Source of the DNA: a bacterium
GTDB lineage: Bacteria; Bacillota_A; Clostridia; Lachnospirales; Lachnospiraceae
Assembly: GCA_004562915.1 (NCBI GenBank)
Contig: SFQZ01000072.1
Location: 1 to 14,862 of the forward strand
Direction of reading: 5' to 3'
Length of the DNA: 14,862 nucleotides
Position 1 is the stretch's first letter, and every line of letters starts with the position of its first letter. Of this stretch, positions 1 to 6,020 are shown in pieces. The notes below the pieces were generated by a model. That model made no database searches. It was given only the letters and a program-made list of their open reading frames with translations, and was not told the origin of the DNA. The position numbers and the translations under genes were made by a program.

Positions 1-27
1 AACTGGGGGAGCTTTTTTAAAAGAAAC

Positions 28-99
28 GGCTCCGTGGTCAAGCGGTTAAGACATCGCCCTTTCACGGCGGTAACACGGGTTCGATTCCCGTCGGAGTCA
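28..99 (+). tRNA. tRNA-Glu (UUC)
   Basis: Cloverleaf read by eye. The 7-bp acceptor stem pairs 28-34 with 92-98 (one G-U), with discriminator A99. The anticodon stem pairs 54-58 with 66-70 around a 7-base loop with anticodon TTC at 61-63. The T arm carries the standard GGTTCGATTCC core. CCA is not encoded. It is the first of five tRNA genes in the same direction; the cluster's promoter is not visible and probably lies left of the window. Confidence 0.96.
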
Positions 100-132
100 T
101 TTGGTAGCAACCTACTTTTTGAGGTGCATCAA

Positions 133-205
133 GCCGATGTGGCTCAATTGGCAGAGCAGCTGATTTGTAATCAGCAGGTTATCGGTTCGAGTCCGATCAT
201 CGGCT
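133..205 (+). tRNA. tRNA-Thr (UGU)
   Basis: The acceptor stem GCCGATG (133-139) pairs fully with CATCGGC (198-204), with discriminator T205. The anticodon stem pairs 159-163 with 171-175, with anticodon TGT at 166-168. The T loop TTCGAGT is standard. CCA is not encoded. It lies 33 bases after tRNA-Glu and is probably cotranscribed with it. Confidence 0.96.
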
Positions 206-235
206 TTCATCACTTTTATTGAAGAGATGATTTTT

Positions 236-309
236 GGACCTTTAGCTCAGTTGGTTAGAGCAACCGGCTCATAACCGGTCGGTCCTGGGTTCGAGTCCCC
301 GAAGGTCCA
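236..309 (+). tRNA. tRNA with CAU anticodon (elongator Met or Ile2)
   Basis: The acceptor stem GGACCTT (236-242) pairs fully with AAGGTCC (302-308), with discriminator A309. The anticodon loop CTCATAA carries CAT at 270-272. The first acceptor pair is G-C, so this is not the usual unpaired-position-1 initiator tRNA. A CAU anticodon can be read as elongator methionine, or as isoleucine when TilS modifies the C to lysidine. Sequence alone by eye does not settle which. Its place between Thr and Asp in a cluster of this kind makes elongator Met slightly more likely. Confidence 0.9.
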
Positions 310-332
310 TTTCGGTTGCTATTCAAATATTT

Positions 333-406
333 GGCCTAGTGGCTCAGTTGGTTAGAGCGCCGCCCTGTCACGGCGGAGGTCACGGGTTCGAGTCCCGTCT
401 GGGTCG
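333..406 (+). tRNA. tRNA-Asp (GUC)
   Basis: The acceptor stem pairs 333-339 with 399-405 (G-U pairs at 334-404 and 337-401), with discriminator G406, as expected for Asp. The anticodon stem CCGCC/GGCGG encloses the loop CTGTCAC, with anticodon GTC at 367-369. CCA is not encoded. It is the fourth gene of the tRNA cluster. Confidence 0.96.
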
Positions 407-458
407 TTCACATAGAACGATAATTATATTGTTGTAATATGTGTAATTAATAAAATGT

Positions 459-531
459 GGGATCTTAGCTCAGCTGGGAGAGCATCTGCCTTACAAGCAG
501 AGGGTCACAGGTTCGAGCCCTGTAGGTCCCA
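459..531 (+). tRNA. tRNA-Val (UAC)
   Basis: The acceptor stem pairs 459-465 with 524-530, with discriminator A531. The anticodon stem TCTGC/GCAGA encloses CTTACAA, with anticodon TAC at 492-494. CCA is not encoded. It is the last tRNA of the cluster; the intrinsic terminator that probably ends the transcript lies 73 bases further on. Confidence 0.96.
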
Positions 532-604
532 TTTTTTATTGCAGACAAATCTTTTTATCTCTTATGATATAGTCATATAGAAAATATAATAATAAAAAAT
601 TCAG

Positions 605-635
605 GGAAATGTTGAATTACAGCATTTCCTTTTTT
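605..635 (+). terminator. Intrinsic terminator of the tRNA cluster
   Basis: A 10-bp stem pairs 605-614 with 620-629 (one G-U) around the 5-base loop AATTA, followed directly by six T at 630-635. This is a textbook Rho-independent terminator for the upstream tRNA transcript. It overlaps the promoter of the next gene (612-640). Confidence 0.85.
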
Positions 636-640
636 ATAAT
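612..640 (+). promoter_or_regulatory. Sigma-A promoter of the AraC-family gene
   Basis: The -35 box TTGAAT (612-617) and the perfect -10 box TATAAT (635-640) are separated by exactly 17 bases. The expected start of transcription is near 647, about 30 bases before the ATG at 677. The -35 box sits in the left arm and loop of the tRNA-cluster terminator, and the -10 box begins with the last T of its T-run, so the two signals share the same DNA. Confidence 0.8.
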
Positions 641-676
641 AGTAGAAAAGCGTACTTGAAAAGAGGCGGATTAGAA

Positions 677-1660
677 ATGAGAAAAGAACTGTTGGAAGTT
701 TTGATGCCTGTTACGGATGAGGAACGAGAAATATTGAATGGAAGTTCAAATGTAAAAAAAGGGCTTTATACCAGCCAAAATCATTTTACCGTAGAAAGTC
801 AGAAGCTTTTGCAGGAAGGGAAATTGATTACAGTAAGACCACATACGCGATTTGTGGATTTTCCGAGTCATAATCACAACTATATTGAAGTGTTCTATGT
901 CTGCCAGGGTTCTGTCACACATGTGATAAGTGGGAAAAGTGTAACGGTCAGACAGGGGGAATTATTGTTTTTGAATCAATATGTAGCCCATGAAATTCAG
1001 TGTTGTGGACAGGATGATATTGCAATTAATTTTATAATTTTACCGGAATTTTTTGATACAGCTTTTTCTATGATAGAAAAAAATAACGTACTGGCTGATT
1101 TTCTAATCAGCACATTAAAAGAAAAGAATGGATCCAGCCAGTATTTGTATTTTCAAGTATCAGATAATCTTCCGATTCAAAATCTGATGGAAAATATGAT
1201 TGATTCATTGGTACACAAACAGGGAAATGAGGAACAGATCAATCAGCATACGATGGGGTTGGTATTTCTACATCTGTTGAATGCAGTGAAATCTCTTAAA
1301 GAAAGTACACCAAATCAATATAGAAACATGATGATCATGACTACATTAAAATATATAGATGAAAATTATAGAGACGGAAATCTGACGGAATTATGTGACA
1401 TGCTAAATCAGAGTATCTCCGGATTAAGCCGAATGATTCGGAAAACTACTGGACATACATATAAAGAATTGGTACAGCGCAGGAGATTCAGGAAAGCAGT
1501 GGAATTGTTGATGGAAACAGAAATACCGGTTAATGAAATTGCTGCTGAAGTCGGATATGAAAATAACAGCTATTTTTACAGAAAATTCAGAGAGAAATAT
1601 CACAGCACTCCAAATGAATATCGAACTGTACACAAAAATGAAGAGCATATCCGTGTGTAA
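677..1660 (+). CDS. AraC-family transcriptional regulator with N-terminal cupin
   Basis: Predicted DNA-binding regulator of 327 residues. The N-terminal half (about 45-110) resembles the cupin fold that binds a sugar or other small ligand in AraC proteins: a PSHNHNYIEVFYVCQG stretch, then a glycine turn and VRQGELLFLNQYVAHEI. The C-terminal ~100 residues (about 222-318) form the double helix-turn-helix. The second HTH and signature are clear: VNEIAAEVGYENNSYFYRKF followed by TPNEYR. An in-frame TTG at 656 would add seven residues, but ATG 677 is preferred because GAGGCGG at 663-669 lies 7 bases before it. The gene has its own promoter and terminator. The target is unknown; malQ, the next + strand gene, is one candidate, but a tRNA gene lies between them, so this is only a guess from position. 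Confidence 0.93.
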   Translation: MRKELLEVLMPVTDEEREILNGSSNVKKGLYTSQNHFTVESQKLLQEGKLITVRPHTRFVDFPSHNHNYIEVFYVCQGSVTHVISGKSVTVRQGELLFLNQYVAHEIQCCGQDDIAINFIILPEFFDTAFSMIEKNNVLADFLISTLKEKNGSSQYLYFQVSDNLPIQNLMENMIDSLVHKQGNEEQINQHTMGLVFLHLLNAVKSLKESTPNQYRNMMIMTTLKYIDENYRDGNLTELCDMLNQSISGLSRMIRKTTGHTYKELVQRRRFRKAVELLMETEIPVNEIAAEVGYENNSYFYRKFREKYHSTPNEYRTVHKNEEHIRV

Positions 1661-1667
1661 AAAAGAA

Positions 1668-1698
1668 AAGCATCTACAAAAAGTAGATGCTTACTTTT
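1668..1698. terminator. Bidirectional terminator between AraC gene and tRNA-Arg
   Basis: A perfect 10-bp stem pairs 1668-1677 with 1683-1692 around the loop AAAAA. On the + strand it is followed by ACTTTTACCTT. On the - strand it is followed by TTTTCTTTTTT, which is the stronger T tract. It lies 7 bases after the AraC-gene stop and 19 bases beyond the 3' end of the convergent tRNA-Arg, so it can end both transcripts. Confidence 0.85.
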
Positions 1699-1717
1699 AC
1701 CTTAATATAAGGTTCAA

Positions 1718-1791
1718 CGTGCGCTAGAGGATTCGAACCCCCGACCTTTTGGTCCGTAGCCAAACGCTCTATCCAGCTGAGCTAAGCGCAC
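1718..1791 (-). tRNA. tRNA-Arg (ACG)
   Basis: On the - strand the acceptor stem GTGCGCT (1791-1785) pairs fully with AGCGCAC (1725-1719), with discriminator G. The anticodon stem TTTGG/CCAAA encloses CTACGGA, with anticodon ACG (complement of 1755-1757). A34 is normally deaminated to inosine by TadA. CCA is not encoded. It is a single-gene unit with its own promoter (1824-1852) and terminator (1668-1698). Confidence 0.96.
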
Positions 1792-1823
1792 ATCTTGTGA
1801 AGTAGTTCCTCACAACAAAAAGT

Positions 1824-1852
1824 ATTATAAGTGATATCATGTGATTTGTCAA
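1824..1852 (-). promoter_or_regulatory. Consensus sigma-A promoter of tRNA-Arg
   Basis: On the - strand, TTGACA (1852-1847) and TATAAT (1829-1824) are both perfect hexamers, separated by exactly 17 bases. The predicted transcript start near 1817 leaves a leader of about 25 bases before the mature tRNA. A fully consensus promoter fits a stable-RNA gene. Confidence 0.88.
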
Positions 1853-2015
1853 CAGATTTTTCAAATTATTTTTCATTTTACATATTTTGAACATATTGCT
1901 TGAAAAGATTAGTGGTATGTGTTAATGTATATAGGCGAATATTACTAAAAATACCATGTATTGTATCATAAAATGATAAATAGTTACAAAGAAATTACCC
2001 TGAGGAGGAAATATT

Positions 2016-3599
2016 ATGAGAGCAAGTGGTGTATTGATGCCGATTTCATCTTTGCCGTCAAAATATGGAATTGGTTGTTTTTCTAAAGAGGCGATGGAAT
2101 TTGTGGATTGTCTTGTAAAAGCAGGTCAGTCAAAATGGCAGGTATTACCTTTGGGTCCTACAGGATATGGAGATTCTCCATATCAGCCGTTTTCTACATT
2201 TGCAGGCAATCCTTATTTTATTGATTTGGAAACACTGATTGATGAAGAACTTCTTGAAAAAGAAGAATGTGAAAGCTGTCATTGGGGTGGGAGCGAGAGA
2301 TATGTAGATTATGGAAGTATTTATAATTCCAGATATAAAGTTTTGAGAAAAGCTTTTACACGTTTTGAACCGGATGATGATTTTGACGAGTTTTGTAAAA
2401 AAGAAGCTGACTGGCTGGAAGATTATTGCCTTTTTATGGCGATTAAAAATAATCAGAATGGTGCACTCTGGACTACATGGGAGGATGAACTGCGAACAAG
2501 AGAGGCAAAAGCCCTTGAGAAGAAGCAGGAAGAATTGAAAGATGATATCCAGTTTTATCGCTTTATGCAGTATGAATTTGATAAGCAGTGGAAGAAAATA
2601 AAAGAATATGCCAATAAACAGGGAATTACAATCATAGGCGATCTTCCCATTTATGTGGCATTTGACAGTTCTGATGCATGGGCTAATCCTAAATTGTTTC
2701 AGATGGATGAAGAGTGTATCCCAAAGGCTGTGGCAGGATGTCCTCCGGATGCTTTTTCGGCAACCGGACAGTTGTGGGGCAATCCTCTTTATGCATGGGA
2801 TTATCATAAAGAAACTGGTTATGGCTGGTGGATCCGTAGGATGAAACGAAGTTTTGATCTTTATGATACAGTAAGGATTGATCACTTCAGAGGTTTTGCT
2901 GATTATTATTCGATTCCGGCTGGTGACGATACAGCGGAAAATGGTCATTGGGAGCCGGGACCAGGCATTGATTTGTTCCAGGCAATAGAAGAAGCATTGG
3001 GTGAAAAAGATGTGATTGCAGAGGATCTTGGCACGTTGGATGAAAGAGTTTTTGAATTACTGGATGAGACCGGTTATCCGGGAATGAAAGTTCTGCAGTT
3101 TGCGTTTGATTCTGGGGCAAAGAATTTTTATCTTCCGCATCATTATAAAAGAAATTGTGTTGTGTACACAGGTACTCATGACAATGATACTACGAAATCA
3201 TGGTATTATGGTCTGCCGGATTGGATCCGGGAGTTTTCAAAGGCATACCTGAATAATTATGATCGTCCGTGGGAAGACATACCCTGGGATTTTATTCGTG
3301 CGGCAGAAGCAAGTGTAGCAGATCTGGCTATCATACCGATTGGAGATATTCTTTGTTGTGGTGGGGAAGGTCGAATCAATCATCCATCCACATTAGGTGA
3401 AAACTGGAAATGGAGAATGCTTCCCGGTGAGCTGAGGGACGATATCATAGGACGTCTGCGTTGGTTGACGGATACTTTTGGAAGACTTCCTGAGCCTCCT
3501 GCAAAAGAAGAAGAACAGGGAAGAGATACGGATGAAGAAGCAGAGGAAACAGCAGAGAAGTTGGAAGAAACGTTGGATACAGATTGTGCTGTGATTTAA
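2016..3599 (+). CDS. malQ: 4-alpha-glucanotransferase (amylomaltase, GH77)
   Basis: Cytoplasmic disproportionating enzyme that moves 4-alpha-glucan segments between maltodextrins and releases glucose. It is used in maltose, starch or glycogen metabolism. The protein has 527 residues. GH77 motifs are present in order: the N-terminal SLPSKYGIG and GPTGYGDSPYQ segments, RIDHFRGF with the probable nucleophile Asp289, VIAEDLGT with acid/base Glu336, and GTHDNDT with Asp389. Their spacing closely matches that of Thermus amylomaltase. The start is ATG 2016 with AGGAGG at 2003-2008. The last ~35 residues are a strongly acidic Glu/Asp/Thr tail beyond the catalytic domain, giving a length slightly above the usual ~500. 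A small membrane protein follows after 16 bases. I see no convincing promoter or catabolite-responsive operator in the 220 bases upstream. Confidence 0.96.
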   Translation: MRASGVLMPISSLPSKYGIGCFSKEAMEFVDCLVKAGQSKWQVLPLGPTGYGDSPYQPFSTFAGNPYFIDLETLIDEELLEKEECESCHWGGSERYVDYGSIYNSRYKVLRKAFTRFEPDDDFDEFCKKEADWLEDYCLFMAIKNNQNGALWTTWEDELRTREAKALEKKQEELKDDIQFYRFMQYEFDKQWKKIKEYANKQGITIIGDLPIYVAFDSSDAWANPKLFQMDEECIPKAVAGCPPDAFSATGQLWGNPLYAWDYHKETGYGWWIRRMKRSFDLYDTVRIDHFRGFADYYSIPAGDDTAENGHWEPGPGIDLFQAIEEALGEKDVIAEDLGTLDERVFELLDETGYPGMKVLQFAFDSGAKNFYLPHHYKRNCVVYTGTHDNDTTKSWYYGLPDWIREFSKAYLNNYDRPWEDIPWDFIRAAEASVADLAIIPIGDILCCGGEGRINHPSTLGENWKWRMLPGELRDDIIGRLRWLTDTFGRLPEPPAKEEEQGRDTDEEAEETAEKLEETLDTDCAVI

Positions 3600-3615
3600 G
3601 AAATGGAGACAGAAA

Positions 3616-3879
3616 GTGAGAAACGCTAATTATTCTTATGGTTTTCGAACCGCTATAGGTGTATACCTGTTTTATCTTGCATATAAGATTCTTGGTGGAT
3701 ATTTTTCCGGAGAATCCACAGGAATACAGTTCCTGATTTTTGGAATTGTGTTTATTGGAATCGCTGTAGTTTGTGTGTTCAGTGGAGCACGATATTTTAT
3801 TACAGGGAAAATGGATAAAAAAGATGCTGCCGGAAAAGAATTTATTCCGGAAGAAGATGAAGAACAAAAGGATAAATGA
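3616..3879 (+). CDS. Small two-helix membrane protein of unknown function
   Basis: I do not recognise a named family. The 87-residue protein has two hydrophobic segments (about 11-29 and 38-58) joined by a short glycine/serine turn. A charged tail (about 65-87) is lysine-rich at first and then acidic. This suggests a small integral inner-membrane protein with both ends on the same side. The start is GTG 3616, preceded by GGAG at 3605-3608. An ATG at 3603 opens only an 8-codon frame. The gene lies 16 bases after malQ and ends just before a terminator, so it is probably cotranscribed with malQ; a functional link is not shown. Confidence 0.75.
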   Translation: MRNANYSYGFRTAIGVYLFYLAYKILGGYFSGESTGIQFLIFGIVFIGIAVVCVFSGARYFITGKMDKKDAAGKEFIPEEDEEQKDK

Positions 3880-3881
3880 AG

Positions 3882-3912
3882 AAAATGAGGCTTAGATAGA
3901 GCCTCATTTTTT
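3882..3912. terminator. Bidirectional terminator between convergent genes
   Basis: An 11-bp stem AAAATGAGGCT/AGCCTCATTTT (3882-3892 with 3900-3910) surrounds a 7-base loop and runs into six T at 3907-3912. It lies 2 bases after the malQ-unit stop codon. On the - strand the stem leads into ATTTTCTTCATTT, so it can also end the VanZ-like transcript. The stop codon of that gene (3911-3913) abuts the stem. Confidence 0.87.
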
Positions 3913-4450
3913 AACGTTTATGTTTATGTCGTCGTTTATTGTATCTTTGTTCACGCTCAATTTCCTGAGTGCTTTTAATGGCAGTCCATCCAATAATCCG
4001 GGTACCCATAATGCCAATGAAGGCGCCAATCCCATCGATGCAGACATCTTTGGGAGAAGGTCCTCTGCCGGCTACAAAAGATTGATGGTATTCATCCGTA
4101 GCAGCAAAGCCGACACAGATAAATCCGGCTAATAAAACCAGCCAGATCCCCCGTACTCCGTACGCATACAGAGGAATACTCAAAGAAATTGCAAGGATAC
4201 AGTATTCGGTCATATGAGCAAGCTTTCTGACAGGACCATGATATTTTTCAGCATACATATCAATTTCAGACTGACTCAGGTCTTTATCCAGAATAGCAGC
4301 ACCGACTTGCACAAGCTTCTGACTTACTTTGTAACTCAATTGTCCGGATTCCGTACCTGTTTGACTGGAAAATGTAAAAATCATATACATAATCAGGAGA
4401 GCAGGAAAAAAAGACAAAGGTTTTAAAAAATGAATGATAAGTTTGTTCAT
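3911..4450 (-). CDS. VanZ-like family membrane protein
   Basis: Integral membrane protein of 179 residues. VanZ proteins are linked to low-level teicoplanin resistance in the vanA cluster, but most chromosomal homologues have no proven role, so no resistance claim is made. Family motifs are FSSQTG (27-32), RKLAHMTEYCIL (75-86) and DEYHQSFVAGRGPSPKDVCID (119-139), the last containing the conserved acidic, His and Arg residues. About four hydrophobic segments are visible (11-28, 83-99, 101-117, 136-155). The C terminus is a basic tail ending NKRRHKHKR, probably cytoplasmic. The start is ATG at 4450-4448 because AAAGGAGG lies 6 bases before it; an upstream in-frame ATG would add 24 residues that overlap the promoter. 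It is a single-gene unit, divergent from thyA. Confidence 0.88.
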   Translation of the reverse strand: MNKLIIHFLKPLSFFPALLIMYMIFTFSSQTGTESGQLSYKVSQKLVQVGAAILDKDLSQSEIDMYAEKYHGPVRKLAHMTEYCILAISLSIPLYAYGVRGIWLVLLAGFICVGFAATDEYHQSFVAGRGPSPKDVCIDGIGAFIGIMGTRIIGWTAIKSTQEIEREQRYNKRRHKHKR

Positions 4451-4480
4451 ACAGACCTCCTTTATGAGAAGTTCGGCATT

Positions 4481-4509
4481 ACTATAACACGTTTGGCAGT
4501 GAATGTCAA
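4481..4509 (-). promoter_or_regulatory. Sigma-A promoter of the VanZ-like gene
   Basis: On the - strand, TTGACA (4509-4504) and TATAGT (4486-4481) are separated by 17 bases, about 30 bases upstream of the ATG at 4450. It supports the shorter protein start, since the longer reading frame would begin upstream of this promoter. It is back to back with the thyA promoter. Confidence 0.83.
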
Positions 4510-4529
4510 AAACACGGTCCAAATAAAAG

Positions 4530-4558
4530 TTGAATTCATATAAGTGGTATATTATAAT
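4530..4558 (+). promoter_or_regulatory. Sigma-A promoter of the thyA-polC operon
   Basis: TTGAAT (4530-4535) and a perfect TATAAT (4553-4558) are separated by exactly 17 bases. The predicted start near 4565 leaves an 80-base leader before thyA at 4645. No internal terminator is seen in the six genes downstream, so this promoter may drive all of them; extra internal promoters cannot be excluded. Confidence 0.82.
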
Positions 4559-4644
4559 AAAAATGATTGGATATTAGTCTTAAAACAGTGAATAACCGTG
4601 CTGCTGAGCATACAGCGGCATCGTTAATGATAAAGGAGGCAGCT

Positions 4645-5496
4645 ATGAGTTACGCAGATCAGGTTTTTATCCGGATGTGTCAGGATATTATAGATAATGG
4701 ATACAGTACGGAGGGGGAAAAAGTACGTCCGCACTGGGAAGATACAGGAGAAAGTGCATATACCATAAAGAGATTTGGTGTGGTAAACCGGTATGATTTG
4801 ACAAAAGAATTTCCGGCACTTACACTTCGGCGTACAGCACTGAAGAGCGCGTTTGATGAGATTTTGTGGATCTGGCAGAAGAAGTCAAATAATGTGAAAG
4901 ATTTGAACAGCCATATCTGGGACAGTTGGGCTGATGAGAATGGATCTATCGGAAAAGCCTATGGATATCAGATGGGTGTAAAGCACCAGTATAAGGAAGG
5001 GATGATGGATCAGGTAGACAGAGTTTTATATGATCTGAAGCATAATCCATACAGCCGAAGAATCATGACGAATATCTATGTACATCAGGATCTCCATGAG
5101 ATGAATCTGTATCCCTGTGCATATTCTATGACATTCAATGTGACAAAAGAACCGGACAGTGAGAGATTAACTCTTAACGCTGTATTGAACCAGAGATCCC
5201 AGGATGTTCTGGCTGCAAACAACTGGAATGTATGCCAGTATGCGCTGCTTTTGATGATGTTTGCACAGGTGTGTGATATGAAAGCAGGGGAATTGCTTCA
5301 CGTGATTGCCGATGCTCATATTTATGACAGACATATTCCTCTGGTAAAAGAACTGATTTCACGGCCAGTATATGATGCACCGAAAGTGGCCTTGAATCCG
5401 GAGATCAAGAATTTCTATGATTTTACAGTGGATGATCTGCAGGTTGAAAATTATGTGACTGGACCGCAGATTAAAAATATTCCGATTGCAGTATAA
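4645..5496 (+). CDS. thyA: Thymidylate synthase
   Basis: Converts dUMP and methylene-tetrahydrofolate to dTMP and dihydrofolate. The 283-residue protein resembles the longer Bacillus ThyA type. Visible landmarks are the N-terminal RRTALKSAFDEILWIWQKKS segment, DQVDRVLYDLKHNPYSRR, and the active-site segment LYPCAYSM with catalytic Cys158. Further on are RSQDVLAANNWNVCQYA (Arg184 and Asp186 for phosphate and dUMP binding), ADAHIYDRHI, and the C-terminal PIAV that closes over the active site. The residue after the cysteine is Ala, not the His of E. coli ThyA. The start is ATG 4645 with AAGGAGG at 4633-4639; the open frame reaches back to a TTG at 4567, but that has no good binding site. The stop is part of the ribosome binding site of the dihydrofolate reductase gene, indicating translational coupling. 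Confidence 0.96.
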   Translation: MSYADQVFIRMCQDIIDNGYSTEGEKVRPHWEDTGESAYTIKRFGVVNRYDLTKEFPALTLRRTALKSAFDEILWIWQKKSNNVKDLNSHIWDSWADENGSIGKAYGYQMGVKHQYKEGMMDQVDRVLYDLKHNPYSRRIMTNIYVHQDLHEMNLYPCAYSMTFNVTKEPDSERLTLNAVLNQRSQDVLAANNWNVCQYALLLMMFAQVCDMKAGELLHVIADAHIYDRHIPLVKELISRPVYDAPKVALNPEIKNFYDFTVDDLQVENYVTGPQIKNIPIAV

Positions 5497-5506
5497 GGAG
5501 GACAAA

Positions 5507-6001
5507 ATGAATCTGATTGTAGCAGTAGATAAAAACTGGGGAATTGGAAAAAATAATAAATTGCTTGTAAGCATTCCGTCAGATATGAAGTTTTTCAGGA
5601 GTGAGACCAATGGAAAAGTGGTAGTGATGGGAAGAAAAACATTGGAAAGCTTCCCGAATGGGATGCCTCTGAAAAACAGAACCAATATTGTTCTGACCAG
5701 AGATCAGAATTACCAGGTGAAAGATACCATAGTTGTACATGATATACCTGAGTTGTTGGAAGAATTGAAAAAATATCCAGATGATCAGATTTATGTGATC
5801 GGCGGAGGGAAAGTGTATGAAGAGCTGCTTCCGTACTGTAATGTAGCCCATGTGACCAAAATTGATTTCGCATTTGAGGCGGATACGTATTTCCCTGACT
5901 TGGATAAAATGGAGGAATGGCAGATTACAGCAACCAGTGATGAACAGACGTATTTTGATCTGGAATATTCCTTTGTAAAGTATGAGCGCATAAGAAAGTA
6001 G
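5507..6001 (+). CDS. Dihydrofolate reductase
   Basis: Reduces dihydrofolate to tetrahydrofolate with NADPH, recycling the by-product of ThyA encoded 10 bases upstream. The 164-residue protein has the normal family length. Key elements are VDKNWGIGKNN (8-18, the Met20-loop region), SIPSDMKFF with the active-site acid Asp26, VVVMGRKTLESFP (NADPH-binding part), NIVLTRD, and YVIGGGKVYEELLP (second dinucleotide-binding part). The start is ATG 5507 with AAGGAGG at 5495-5501, which overlaps the thyA stop codon. An in-frame TTG at 5486 lies inside thyA and is unlikely. It is a chromosomal housekeeping copy in a folate/dTMP pair (folA or dfrA in other genomes); nothing suggests an acquired resistance gene. 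Confidence 0.95.
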   Translation: MNLIVAVDKNWGIGKNNKLLVSIPSDMKFFRSETNGKVVVMGRKTLESFPNGMPLKNRTNIVLTRDQNYQVKDTIVVHDIPELLEELKKYPDDQIYVIGGGKVYEELLPYCNVAHVTKIDFAFEADTYFPDLDKMEEWQITATSDEQTYFDLEYSFVKYERIRK

Positions 6002-6020
6002 AATCCGGGATGGAGGAAGT

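Noticed and set aside
34..222. 62-codon frame across tRNA-Glu and tRNA-Thr
   Set aside because: It runs through two clear tRNA genes; the peptide is a translation of tRNA arms.
1860..2002. Promoter or catabolite-responsive operator for malQ
   Set aside because: TTGAAA at 1900-1905 has only TAATGT at the right distance, a poor -10 box, and no operator-like palindrome was seen. The malQ promoter remains unplaced.
2145..2948. 267-codon open frame on the - strand inside malQ
   Set aside because: It lies wholly antisense to a strongly supported GH77 gene, has no recognisable domain and no good ribosome binding site; it reflects codon bias of malQ.
3911..4450. VanZ-like gene as part of a glycopeptide resistance cluster
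   Set aside because: No vanHAX, vanR or vanS genes are adjacent; isolated VanZ-like genes are common in Bacillota chromosomes.
5507..6001. Dihydrofolate reductase as an acquired trimethoprim-resistance gene
   Set aside because: It is translationally coupled to thyA in a housekeeping operon, with no integron or insertion sequence nearby.
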